Assembly: GCA_023055355.1 (NCBI GenBank)
Contig: JALJCS010000053.1
Coordinates: 816,501-880,500, forward strand
Length of the DNA stretch: 64,000 nt
Direction of reading: 5' to 3'
Source of the DNA: Agelaius tricolor
Taxonomy: Eukaryota > Chordata > Aves > Passeriformes > Icteridae
Shown here: positions 24,120-35,687 of the stretch, in pieces
Layout: every line of letters starts with the position of its first letter
Position numbering within the stretch: position 1 is the first letter of the stretch
Made by a program: the position numbers and the translations under genes
The notes under the pieces: model-generated
The model's database searches: none
Seen by the model: only the letters and a program-made list of their open reading frames with translations
Told to the model about the DNA's origin: nothing

Positions 24120-24949
24120 TGTGGAGGGCTCCGTCAACAGCACCAGAGAATAGAATTTGGATAACAAGATATATCACCACTGAACTGACCACAGGGTTCT
24201 CCAAATGAGCTTTTGAGGCAGCCTGAGACCACAGCCTCAAGATAGCTTGCTAAGCTTCTGGAAAATGCTTCAAAAAAATCCCTTTTCTTGATGGAAAAAT
24301 CTCACCAAGCCTTCCTGGCCACCCCCCCGAGATTAACTCGTTGGTCCAAGGATAGCAAACAACAGGCATCTCTCTGGGGCCAAGACTTTTGAGTCTGTCC
24401 TGGAGGAAGGTGGTCTCTGTGGTAGGGAATAGTTGTTGTGGTGTGATGCAATAGCCTGTCCATCCCAGTTCTTTCCCCAGGTGTGTCAATCACCTCTCCC
24501 TTCCCCTCCCCTTGCCCCCTGCTGACTGCTGTCCATCAATCTTGGCATTCCAGAAGGTCGTTGAGTGATTGGTAGAGTTCAAAAGATGCCTTACACCCCT
24601 GGAGGACATTGGGCCATCCTGGTGTCATTTGACCCCTGAGACTTCTCCCCCTGCACCTGGTTGGTGGGAACCCTACCCCTTTCCTCCCCCTCTCCCCGGG
24701 GTTAAAAGGAACAGCAACCACGCGGTTTGACAGGTTCTGTTAGAGCTGTTACTGCATTCAGAGGCCTGTGGGCCAGGAATAAAGCTCTGGATTGAAAACC
24801 TCTAGCAGAACCCGACTCCTTTCCTTCATCCTCGCCTTAGAGCTTCTCTGCCAAGCAAAACCTGAGCTCCTGCATGTCTGAACTTGTCTCTAGCGCCCAG
24901 CTGCAGCATCCAGCTTAGCCAAAGGTGTCTCTGAGGTGAAAACACCACA
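24120..24949 (+). mobile_element. Solo LTR of an endogenous retrovirus (left edge uncertain)
   Basis: The right edge is placed at ACCACA (24949) because 'ggtgaaaacaccaca' matches the close of LTRs I know from songbird genomes. The core has a promoter-like arrangement: an AT-rich 'gttaaaagga' box at 24701-24710 follows a C/T-rich stretch, and a canonical AATAAA lies at 24778-24783. A CA-terminated downstream segment follows. This places the sense on the plus strand. Two possible 5' ends begin with TGTGG and would pair with the terminal CCACA: 24120 and 24418. Neither gives an obvious target-site duplication, so the left edge is not settled. No internal retroviral genes flank it. The reading is inference from LTR architecture and memory of similar repeats. 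Confidence 0.72.
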
Positions 24950-26511
24950 GTTGCTGCCTTTTGGTCAAGCAGCAAGGGCCAGACGAGCCCAGGCACGTTT
25001 CATCCGGCAATATTGGTAATTAATTCCAATAAATAGTCTTCCCCTTTTTTTAGGTTTCACTTTTGAAAAAAAATAGATGAAAAACAAGTCAGCCATTACC
25101 AGCTGTAAAACCAGGCACAGGCAGAAGAAGAACCACCAGCTCCTTCTGGAACAGCTCTGAAGGTGAAAGTGAGCAAAGGACAAAACAAGGAGAAGAGCTT
25201 TGATTGATTCTTTATTTATTTATATTTACCTTCCAGGTTCTGCCTATCCATCAGCTTGTGATGACCAAGGTATTTCTTGCTCAAGTCATACCTTTTCTTT
25301 CTGTTTCAGTCAGAACAGCTTATTATTCTGGAAAGCCAGACCTCAAGCTCTTGAACTCAAGTTTTAAGCAAGCTCAGCCTTTCTAATGTAAAGGCAAACA
25401 ATCTTAGACTCTTTTGCAGTCTGAGTGTAAATTAAACTCTCTGTCTAGACACCACATGTACTTTACTTGGGCTTGAGCTAGGATCCTTTAAGATCTCAAA
25501 AGCCAGTGAGCCAGATTAGTACTTGCATGGGAGAACTACATGAAAGGCTGAGTAACTCAGCTAAGAGCACAAACAAATCAGCTGAAAGTAAACTTAATTC
25601 AGTCTTCCTTTCTGGCTTAACAATGTGTTCTGCAGGTTCACTCTCAAGGCTATTCTTTGAGTTTCTGAGAGAATTACAAGAGCTATCTTAAAAAAAAAAA
25701 GAGCGAGAGAGAAAGAAGAAAGAGATCATACTGAAATCTAATCCAAAAGCAAATATCGGCCCTGCACTTAGACAGGTTTATCTCAAGGTACTTTTATAGC
25801 ATGCCATAATCTCACTATTATTTAGGGTTTGCAGAGTGACAGCGCAGGCAAAGAACTGACAACTGTTCATCCTTTCTGAGGCCTTGTTTTATGGGGCAGC
25901 AATAAGATAGAGAGGGGATGCATAGGTAAATGATGGCACTGTTTCCCACTATCTAAGAGTCACAGAAAAGATATTGGGAGAGAAGAATTGCTCATATTCT
26001 CTCACAGCAAAGATGAGTTGATTCAGTGTCAGAGGGAAAAGATACCACCCTCTTACAGAGGTGCCAAGGGAAAAGAGCATTCAAGGAGCTCCCTTGACCC
26101 ATTTTTGGGGGGCTGGAATGGTTTGTCTGCCATGGTTACACATGATCATAGACCTTCTTTGAGCCAGTAGGGGTTAAAAAGTCCAACTCCCTTTCTATAA
26201 GTTCAGTGTCATTGTCTAATTGTTGGGTGTTTACCCATTCTGGTATGCACCACACACAGCTCACTCCAAAAGAGAATGTCGCCTCTTCAGTGTCCATTGC
26301 TTGTTGGCTTTTTACCACAGACCTTTCTTTTCCTCACAATCAGCTTTCAAAGTAATAGCTGCATCAGCTGGCAGAGAAAAATATAGATATGTTTCTTTTT
26401 TTTTATTTTTTTTTTTTAAGTCACAACTATCTTATTCATCCTCCGCTCCTCGTGCAAGACATTTCTGAGAGATGGACTGAAAAAAAAGACAGCAGATGAG
26501 ACAGTCTCTGC
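24950..26511. other. Unannotated non-coding stretch
   Basis: AT-rich unique sequence containing a GA-rich run near 25690-25730 and a T run near 26394-26420. Nothing is recognised. Confidence 0.45.
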
Positions 26512-26531
26512 AAAAAAAAAAAAAAAAAAAA
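26512..26531. repeat. Poly(A) run of 20 bases
   Basis: A pure A run on the plus strand. A retroposed sequence ending here was looked for to the left, but no recognisable body or target duplication was found. Confidence 0.9.
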
Positions 26532-27854
26532 GCTCCTAATGAAAATAAGTAAAAGAGACAGAGGTTGGGAAAACAGTCATGCCACTGCTATTGTATCTGG
26601 GTGGGGAGGAGATGCTTTCAGACAGGAAGGGTGTAAGCTCATGGCCGAACATCACGCACACATATAGCTTTGAACAATCCCCCTCAGAAATGCAGGGAAG
26701 TGTGGCCATGTAAATGTGTGCTCACTCAAAGCAAACATGCTGATGGCTCCTCACATCCAGACAACCAGCCAGGTGGCACCCATCTTAAAATTATTACAGT
26801 TTTTCTGGAAGGAAAGGTAGTGTACCTTCTGCCACCCACCACTGTCTTTGATGGGAAGACACAGCTTGGGAATGAGGAATATTGTGGATCTGAAAATTAT
26901 GCCAGATCCCCCAAACCTGACTGCAACTCTTTTACCACAGTGTAATCCCTCTTCTCATATTATTTAAGCAGACAGAAAACAATAAACTGTGTTCAGAGGC
27001 CTTGTGGGGGCCCTGTGTACAGAAAGGAGGAAGGAAGTGATTGGTAAGGACAGAGACAAACACAGCCACCCTCTTGAAATGCTAACTCCCTTATTACATT
27101 TTCAAGACCTCTTGATTGAGATGATAACTTACTGTTTTCTGCAGCCATTATTGAAAGCTTGTGCAGTCTCATCTCCTGTATTTTTCTAGTATCTATTATG
27201 TGAGTGTAAGAAGCACTCTTAATGTGAAGGTAAAGAAAGGGAAGCTGTATTATCTTTCTGCTGGAGAGGTTTTATCTTTAGTGATTGCATTAACCTGAAA
27301 GAAACACCAAAAACCCCTCTAGCACACTTGTTCTGCTCCACCACTCGTCTCCTCAGCTTTCACAGCTCATTGCAGCTCTCTCCCTGAAAGATCAAGGGTC
27401 TGCTTAAAATGAGTACAGCATTCAAGCCACGGGAAAAATCCCCAAAGGTGGGGATCCTGGCCTGAGGAAGGTGCTGTCCCTGGCTTGAACAGGAGCTGGA
27501 TGATGCTGGACGGTGCTAGCACAGACAGAAGTGCAGTTAGTCCACGCTGCAGGTGACAGGACTTTATTATTAATGAGGGCTCTCACAGAGCATCTTGGCC
27601 CTCAGAAATCCCCAGTGCTCTGGAGACAGCAGAGATGTCCATTTGTCAGCAGAGCAGACGCCTTGCAAAGATAACTCAGCCTGACTACACCACGTTCCTG
27701 GGTTAATTTTCTTCTCCAGGGTCCTCAGAAGTGAACACACACCAGACCGCCTCTGGTATCATTGACATCCATCCCCAAAGACTGTGAGCAAGCAGGATCT
27801 GGACAGGATCAGACCACAGGAGGCCTCAGTGAAGGACCAGCAGTGAGACACAGC
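26532..27854. other. Unannotated non-coding stretch
   Basis: Unique sequence, becoming more GC-balanced after 27300. Nothing is recognised. A direct triplication follows at 27855. Confidence 0.45.
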
Positions 27855-27896
27855 TCAGAAGCAGGGAGATCAGAAGCAGGGAGATCAGAAGCAGCC
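27855..27896. repeat. 15-bp tandem repeat, nearly three copies
   Basis: The unit 'tcagaagcagggaga' occurs twice without change and a third time in part ('tcagaagcag'). It would encode a five-residue in-frame repeat (SEAGR) in one plus-strand frame, but that frame has no other sign of being coding. Confidence 0.9.
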
Positions 27897-28071
27897 ATCC
27901 ACAGGAGTGTGGTGCTCCAAGGGTGCCACGCACTGGGGGCAGCAGGCAGAGCAGAATTGGCGTGCACACACAGCGGAATTCAATCCATGGGGAGAGAAGG
28001 GTTTGTGGCACACAGAAGCTGTGAACATGCAGGCCAAACTGTGCAGGTTGGTCTGCTGGAAAGGCTTAGTG
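27897..28071. other. Unannotated spacer
   Basis: Short GC-balanced stretch just before a CR1 fragment. It may be a more diverged upstream part of the same CR1 copy, but similarity is not clear. Confidence 0.35.
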
Positions 28072-28446
28072 CTGTCATTAAAGGGCCACGAAGATGAGGA
28101 GGGGTCTGGAGCATTGGTTAGTCTGGAGAAGACAGAGGGGGGATCTCTTTAACACACACAAAAATCCTGCAGGTGCCAAGAGAATGGTTCCAGACTCTTT
28201 TCAGTGGTGCTCAGAGACAGGACAAGGAGTAATGGCCATAAACTAAATGACAAAAATTTCCACCTCAACACAAGGAAGAACTTCTCCCATTGGGGGTGGT
28301 AAAACACTGGAACATGAGGATGCGGAGTCTTCTGGAAGCACCCCAAACCCACCTGGGTGTGGTCCCATGTCACCTGCTCCAGGTAGCCCTGGTTGGACTG
28401 GGGGATCTCCAGAGGTCCCTTCCGAACCCACCCATTCTGTTATTAA
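28072..28446 (+). mobile_element. CR1 LINE 3' fragment (sense)
   Basis: Plus-strand matches to the sense CR1 3' region appear in the right order: 'agggccacgaagatgagg', 'gggtctggagca', 'gtctggagaagac', 'ctcttttcagtggtgctc', 'gacaggacaaggagtaatgg', 'aggaagaacttctccc', 'acactggaaca' and 'atctccagaggtcccttccg'. It ends near 'acccattctgttatt'. About 375 bases are present and the rest of the element is missing at the 5' side. Internal gaps relative to the usual CR1 order are likely. No coding capacity remains. Confidence 0.9.
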
Positions 28447-29949
28447 GCACCAGGCAAGGAAAGGAAGTTTTCAAGCAGGACAGACAACAAATATCGAAGC
28501 TTCTTTCTCCTTGGGCCTACTAGGCCTCCACACTAAGGAGGGAAAGTTGTGGAAAGCGTGGAAGAAAAATGAGTACAAAATGCTGGTGAGCAGAACCTCA
28601 GAAGGAACAAGCTCATGAGAAGGTGGATTCAGTAAGGAAGGAGGCCTCACCCACAGGCAGGTTCTGGGTGTTTAAAGGACAGGCTCAGAGCCAAAAGGAG
28701 AAGGGTGGGAAACAGCAATGACAGGCTGGGTACCCCAGCAGAGGTGTAGCAATCCACGGCATTGTGCAAATCCATTCCTGTTCATCTCTCAATGATTCCT
28801 ACCATAAAAGAGTTCAGCCAGGTGCAAGTTGTGCAAGGTTTCTCCCAGCCACACACTCAGAAGGATTTCAGGCCTGAATTTCAGTGTTGTACTGCTTACT
28901 AAAATCATGTTTTGCCTCAGTGAACTCACAGTTTCCTGAATGCTGTGATCAGAAATTTCTGTGATCAGAAATCTCTCATTCATTGGGTTTTCTCCACTTT
29001 CTTTGGAGGTCCAAGGGCAACTGGGGGGCATTAATGGAGCAGCCACCCAAAAAGGCCGTAACATATCACTGAAAGAGGGAACTGTTTTTTTGCAAAAGTA
29101 AACCAAAGCAGAAAGAAAAGGTGTGATATTCCTCAGGTAACAGGGCAGCAAATAGGGGTATTCAAAAAGAAAATTCAAATCTCCCCATAAATAGTCCCAT
29201 GTTCTACTTATTTTTGCAGTGAGACCAGACACAGGAAAAAAAGAAAGAGTGCAGGAGCAGTGCTATTTTGAAACCTATATTTAATCAAGAGTAAGCAACA
29301 CTTTAAAAAAAAATTAATTCCATATGTATTAAAACAACAAGGTGGGGGAGATTTCTCCCAGCCTTGGTGTGTTCTGCCAGCTCAAGGGGTTTAGAATAGC
29401 CCACACAGTATTCCTCACAGGGATGCTCATCACAGAGGTGACCTTTGGGTGAGCACTGGACCAGTCAGACACCACTGCATGGGCACAGCATCAGCTGAAG
29501 GCAGAGCTGTGGCTTCCTCAGGGAATGTCATCTCTGGATTAACTGAGGGACCCACCTTATCTTCTTTTATTAGCATGATGCCATCTGGGATACTCCTGGT
29601 GAAAAGTGGAAGTTCAGAGGGCTGCCATTCCTTCCCTGAGTCCAATTCTCCCAGTCCTAATTGTATTTTATTTGCTGCCTATGATTCCTACCCTGGTAAG
29701 CTCACATTCCCTTGGTCTGGGCACAGAGCAGCATTAGAGCTCTCTGGAAGATAACACAGCTAATCAAATCAGGTACTGGCTGATCCCGAAATAATACCCT
29801 TTACCAACAGAAGACAAAAAAGTGAATACATGTATAAACAGGGCGCAGCACTTGGGCTGCAGATCAGGAGTAATGTTCCTCAACATAAATGAAAGTCTGT
29901 CTTCTAGAACACCTTCAAAGAGAAATTTTGCTGCAGATAAATAAGAAAA
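28447..29949. other. Unannotated non-coding stretch
   Basis: Unique sequence with a 16-bp direct duplication at 28943-28975 ('tgtgatcagaaat' twice). A minus-strand open frame of 147 codons at 28789-29232 has no recognisable domain and no supporting splice or start context. It is treated as chance. Confidence 0.45.
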
Positions 29950-30011
29950 TATAAATATAAATATAAATATAAATATAAATATAAATATAAATATAAATAT
30001 AAATATAAATA
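29950..30011. repeat. (ATAAAT)n hexanucleotide microsatellite, about 10 units
   Basis: About 62 bases of uninterrupted ATATAA/ATAAAT hexamers. The minus strand translates as alternating I-F, which explains the repetitive open frame there. The array is uniform and so probably still polymorphic. Confidence 0.95.
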
Positions 30012-30411
30012 ATATTAAAAGATAAATATAAATAAGATGAAAAAGATAAATGCATGCTGTGGAAAGCCTTGGGCTCTTGCACTGCAAAGGGTGGGCAGAG
30101 CTGAGTGAATTTGGGATGTGAGGGAATGTGGGGTCTGTCTCTGAGACTGCCTCTCCACTCCTATGTCTGTTTCCTGATCACCACCCACCACACAGGCACC
30201 TGGAGGTCATGGGGTTGTGTTCCTGCCTCTCCTGCTCCAGTGGTCAGTCCCCAACAACACCACAAATCCAGACTGGGCCATCAAACAATGAGTGGTATGA
30301 ACAGATAATGGAATTTTCTAGGCTTATCTAATTCTTGTGGTCACACACAATTCCTGACATAGCTCAGATGAGTTTAATTTCCCCAAGACATTTCTCTTGA
30401 TGTAGAAGAGC
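30012..30411. other. Unannotated spacer
   Basis: About 400 bases of unique sequence between the hexamer repeat and a poly(A) run. Nothing is recognised. Confidence 0.45.
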
Positions 30412-30429
30412 AAAAAAAAAAAAAAAAAA
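30412..30429. repeat. Poly(A) run of 18 bases
   Basis: A homopolymer A run followed by 'ccaaaataaaaacc'. No element body was recognised on its left. Confidence 0.9.
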
Positions 30430-33400
30430 CCAAAATAAAAACCCAATCCACTGCTGCACACTAGTCAGATGCACTGCACCTTGATTCATAAGCAGAGGAG
30501 GGTTTATAGACTTCATCCTTCTGCAACTGCAAAAAATGGATTTGCAAGCCCTTGCTTCTGAATGATCATGCGGTATTTTCATGTATGGAGGTCTCAGGGT
30601 GCTTACCTGTTGACCACCATTAGCTGCAAGAACATCCTTTTCCTCTGAAACATAAAGCCTTTCAATTTTACAGATTATTATTTAATTATTGACCAGCATC
30701 AGGTTATCCTGGCCTAATGGGAACACTCTTTGGCCACACATGCTGTGATATAATACAGAAACATGAATCAGACAAAGAAAGGAGCTCTTTTTAATTTAAA
30801 ACATACGTCCTGATTCCCATTGATCCTATTATGCACCTTCACAGCAGATTAACATGTCATTCAACTAGCAAACCAAAGAAATAAAGCAAGGTGTCACACA
30901 CAGCAAATGCCTCCATGACAGAAGGCACCACCACCTTACATGCACAAGGGAGCTTAAGCAATTAAGGATAAGAAATATTTTCTTAACAGGAAAACATGCA
31001 CCATGCAGTAAAAGCAATTCCTTCCTCTATTTAAGCTGTAAAGAAATATTCCCCCATAGCAGCAAGCCATGATGGATGGGAGAGTCAGTCAGTTTTTAAC
31101 TACTGTAGCAATACTGCAGTTATCTTGATTTACACCAGCTGAGGATCTGAACACAGTGATCTTCAACGATCTGCCAAAAGCTCAAACTTCTTTTGTTCTT
31201 CCTTCAAAACATTTTTTTGTGGAAAAGAACGGCAGTTTCCAGGCATTTTGCCATGGTAATGGCAAGGGTCCACCAGGGAAAAATTCAGGATGTTGTCCTA
31301 GGAGCACAATCACACTTCTTTCCTTTTTTTTTCCCCTCTCTCTCTTTCTTTTTCCTCTTTCCCTCTGACTGATGTTTTTTTCATGCAGGAACGGCCACAG
31401 TAAGCCCAGGATCAGTTTTGGGAACACTCACAAACATGTCAATCTTTGCATATGATTACTCACAGAGGAGGAATGCATTATATAACTGCTGTCTTTGTCT
31501 GAAATCCATCAGTCTTCCGATTATTTAGTGAAGACTCTCAGATGTCCTTTCTCGTCTCCATTTGCAGTTTCTCTCACCCTTGGACTTCTCCAGTGCAGCC
31601 TGCAGTTTCCAGAGGAAGAGGAGCAGACAGATACTCTTTTGGTAGCTGTAGTGTGTGCTCCTGTAAGAGATGGAGAGGTTGCTCTTGATCATAGGGAGCA
31701 GATAGTCTTTGGCTGCAGACTGAGCACCTTCTCCTGCAGTAGTATTCAGCAGGAAATAAATACATAGGCAAAACAAAACAAAACAAAACAAAAAAATCAG
31801 TTTATGAGTAAGAACTCTTATATCAGCACCAATTCCCAAAATGCAGTTTACTCGGGAGCACAAATCCTGTCCCCAAAAGGCCAACCAGCCATGCCACAGG
31901 TCTGTTCACAAGTATGAATTTCAACATGTACATACAGTCAAAGGCTTGTTCTTTATGCTGTTCTTAACATTACTGTAAATTAGTATATGATAATGCTATT
32001 TCTCCTATTAGAGTCTTGGTATGTTTTGCCCTGTAGCTGTGATTAGGGAAAGAAAAGGAGGATAAGCTTAAAACCTGGGTTTTTTCCCTCAACTAGGTTA
32101 ACACAAACACAGCCCAAGTTGTGCTTGAAAAAAAAAGCCATTTCAGAGCAGGCATAATATTCCATGCCTGTTATTAAAATACTTGAGCTCATGCTGAACA
32201 GATTAATAGGGCTGAACCAGCAAAAAAAGAAATCTCATAATGCATTTCTTTGCAGGGATTCCGCATCCATGTCGCATTCTTCATCAAGGCAGGTATAGAA
32301 ATTACTTTGCTACAATGCCTTTGTTAAAGCCCAGCCCTGAGTGGTGTGTGTAGCACTCACTGGTCCCACGTGTCTGGACATACACACATGTATAAAGAGG
32401 TGACGACTATTGCAACAATATGTGGTCACTCACCAGGTATTTGTACAAATATCATCTTCTCCCCAAACAGGCATCCTGTTTGTTTCTGTAAATGCAGTGC
32501 AGATTGCTGGTGACTGACAATTATTATCTTCCTGGGGCTGCTGGGTGGCAAAACCATCAATTCAGCTGACGTGAGGCAGAGGGGAATATTTAACCTGCAG
32601 AGGCTGGGAACCCAGCATTCCTAAAAAGACATCTTGCATACCTCATATATTACCACCACAACTGGAGCACACGTCTGTGGCTTTGGCAGGCCCTTCCTTT
32701 GTTTGTTCTGTATCCAGGTCCTGTTGCTGCTGTCACGCCAGCAACTTGCATGATCACCCAAGACAGCACAAATAGATATAACTTAATATCTCCTCAGGAG
32801 ATTATTACAGAACTGCTATGCTTGAAATTAGGCACAATGATGCATTTTGCATCAGGAGCGCACAAACCAGGAGCAAAAGGCCTGTCAGCAAAGCAAATTT
32901 CAGATGAAGCATGCTAATACTGAGCTGGAAAAGGCCTTCTCACCAGCAATCATTTTGTGTGGGTAGTGAGATATTCCAGCCAGCCAGCCATACATCATGA
33001 ATATCAATTACCACACGGACACATGCAAACAGACGCGCACATGCACACACACAAACACTGAGCTGGCTTGCTAATTGTCTGATAAAATCTGGATGCTTCA
33101 TAACAAAGTGATTTCAGTGGCTGCCAAAAAGAAAAGTCTTTGTACAGCAAGATATTTTAGCAGGAAAAAAAAACAAAACAAAACAGAGGGTGAGTAGAAA
33201 AGAGGATTCAGTTCATGAACATGTGGTTTCAGAACTCCTTGCTCTGGATGAAATCTGCTGACACAAACTCTGCTACCTTGAGGCTGATGTTGGAAAGGTT
33301 GTGCATCAAGTTTGAGTGAAGAATGGAAGACAGGGAGATCTCAACATGACTATTTTTTAATATTCTGAGAATCTTCCCTTCCTGGTACCTTGCAGCAGGC

Positions 33401-33436
33401 ATAAAGGTGACTGTCAGGGTCTTGCTATGCAGCATT
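30430..33436. other. Unannotated non-coding stretch
   Basis: About 3 kb of AT-rich unique sequence. A short (CAAAA)n run lies at 31770-31795 and an imperfect CA-rich stretch at about 33013-33057. Open frames up to 119 codons overlap in several frames. Nothing is recognised. Confidence 0.45.
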
Positions 33437-33509
33437 TCTCTCCCTCCCTCTCTCACTCTCTCTCTGTATATCTATATATCTGTGTATCTGTATCTATATT
33501 TATATATCT
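33437..33509. repeat. Compound CT / TATC-TGTATC microsatellite
   Basis: A CT-rich run of TCTC and CCTC units changes into tetranucleotide-like TATC, TGTATC and TATATC units. Compound arrays of this kind expand by slippage. The 155-codon plus-strand frame beginning at 33427 owes its first third to this array. Confidence 0.9.
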
Positions 33510-34293
33510 TGGAGACTTACCAGATTTCCATGATGGCTGCAGCTGTGTCCTGAAGGTTCATTCAAAGTCTGGAGTATATGTTGGCATCTTGGTGGGGAAT
33601 CTCTCCCCTGGCTCAGGGAGACCTCACCTGATTTGTGTTCTATCATCACATGCATTGTTCTTACAGCAGACAGAGTGGGAGGCAACTTTGCTCAGTTTTG
33701 GAGGAGCACTAGTGGAGGAGAGAGGATGGAGCTATGAAGATGTGTGCTCCTCCATATCTATTTCTCTCCCCAGTGCTCCAGACCAAGCATCTCTTGCCTT
33801 CTCCAGGCAGGAGAACAGTGCACCTTGTTCTCAAGGACGTTTTTCTGCTTGTTTTCATTCAGGAAAACAACTCCTTTTTAATCTTCTCCTTTAAGGTTGG
33901 TCTGATATTTTTGGTGTTGTTCTTGAAAAGCGGAAAAAAAAGAGAGAACCAACCCAAAACTAAATAAATCAGTTTATAGAAAACAAAGTGTCTTACACTT
34001 GTCAGGTTCCCACACCATGCTCCACATGGTGGGTCCCACCCAGTTCCACGAGTCCACTTTACATCACCATTGTCATGTCATGGATGTGCTGATAAAAACA
34101 GATAAGAGGTTGGGAAATTTCCAAATTCAAGAGGTGGGGTCTTTAAACTGTAACCAAAAAAAAAAAGGGAAAAAAAGAGCCAAAAAACACCCACAAAACC
34201 AAGATACACTATGTCTGCAACCAAAAACAATTTAAAAATTTAAAAACCAGAAATCTGTAAAATACTATCCATGTACATTTCATACATTTCATT
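33510..34293. other. Unannotated non-coding stretch
   Basis: Unique sequence with A-rich runs at about 34157-34176. Nothing is recognised. Confidence 0.45.
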
Positions 34294-34310
34294 AAAAAAA
34301 AAAAAAAAAA
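34294..34310. repeat. Poly(A) run of 17 bases
   Basis: A homopolymer A run following 'tacatttcatt'. No retroposon was recognised. Confidence 0.9.
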
Positions 34311-35665
34311 GAAAATACTTCATATTCTGGATGGTGATTCATTTTCTCTCCATCTTTATGAAAACAATTGAACAATCCAGCATGAACTGAACCATGCCAC
34401 ATGCAGCCTCCTCCTCTCACTTGGTACATGTATCAGAAGCAGAGCACTTTGGCTTAGCACTAGGTATTCCACAAGCTCATCCCGTTTGCTAGTTTAATCC
34501 TCATCAATACTGCTATCCTCCACGCTCCACCTCATCCTCTGAAAAGAAATGCAAATGAATGAGATTTATAGCCTGGGATGTTTTAAAGTTTTCAAACAAG
34601 GTGGGGCTTCCACTGCCCACCAGGCTCAATGAGGAGCATTTGGTTGCAAATTCCTTTGACTGAGCAACTCTGTGTGCATGTCAGCAACACTGCCCAAGAG
34701 TGCCAGCATCCTCCACCCCCTTCTTTGCTTTCTTAGAAGCACATTTCAAAGCCTCCTTGGACTGCTTGGCCTCTTGCTGTGCAAACAAGCAATGCAGGGC
34801 ATATCTGTAATCACAGCAGATTCTTCTGTATGCATTAACTTCAGCCCAGACTTAAAAACAGTGAATATGACCAAGCCAGGGATCACCTCAAGTTCATTCA
34901 TTCCTGCTCAAGACCCTGATATTCTTCCCTCTCAGTTGGGTTTCTGGGGACTAACAGCACCTGGTTTTGCAGTCAGTAACTCTCAGCCTGATGGCAAAAA
35001 ACCCCCACCATCACCATCCCCATCCCCCAGCATGAAACACTGGGAAGATCTTTTAGAAATGAGCTCTCTCATGAACTTGAAATTAGGTTTTTCAATGTGG
35101 TTTTGCCACTCCTGGGTATTTTTGGTCATTTTTCCTTTCTTTCTAGGCAGACAGTGATATTTCACTGTCTGGCTTGACTAGGGTGACTTAGACCTTCAGA
35201 CAAAAAGAGGACAGAAGCAAAGCTCAAGGTTGTGGTAGCTGGTTCACTGTCAGCAGACTACACACAGACCTTTCCCATGTGAAAACCAGCACAGCTGGTG
35301 GGGCTGAGATGCCTGGAATGTCTTGGCAATGTGACCCAGGCCCAGACAAACTCTTTCAGGACAGCAGCACGAGTTTGTCCAACACAGCCACGACGATGAA
35401 CCGTCGTTGCACAAAGTAAAATTCATGGTTTCCGTCCTCTTGTAATGGTCAGCTGTCCACATCACTGAAATAACCTGTGCTAATTGGCACCTACCTCAGC
35501 AGAGAGCCCAATGATTAGAAAGATGTGGAGAATGAACTCCAAGCTTGAGGTGATACCTCTAGGTCAGAGATGAGCAAAAATTGGCAAGACAAGTGAAACA
35601 GCCACTTCCTCTACCTGCGCTGTGGATGAATAAAGGACTTTATATTCCAGAACTGTCAATCTGGC
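34311..35665. other. Unannotated non-coding stretch
   Basis: Unique sequence. It holds a 161-codon plus-strand open frame at 34672-35157 with a run of alternating Ser-Pro residues (PPPSPSPSPS, from a CCATCC-like repeat at about 35006-35030). No known protein family is recognised. Confidence 0.4.
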
Positions 35666-35687
35666 TTTTTTTTTTTTTTTTTTTTTT
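35666..35687. repeat. Poly(T) run of 22 bases
   Basis: A homopolymer T run. No associated element was recognised. Confidence 0.9.

Noticed and set aside
28789..29232. 147-codon minus-strand frame
   Set aside because: No recognisable domain and no conserved start context; treated as chance in unique DNA.
29764..30087. Minus-strand frame with an alternating Ile-Phe run, looking like a membrane segment
   Set aside because: It is the translation of the ATAAAT hexamer microsatellite.
33427..33894. 155-codon plus-strand frame
   Set aside because: The first third is a CT/TATC microsatellite and the rest overlaps frames on both strands.
34672..35157. 161-codon plus-strand frame with Ser-Pro repeat
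   Set aside because: No family recognised, no splice or Kozak support, and the Ser-Pro part comes from a short CCATCC-like repeat.
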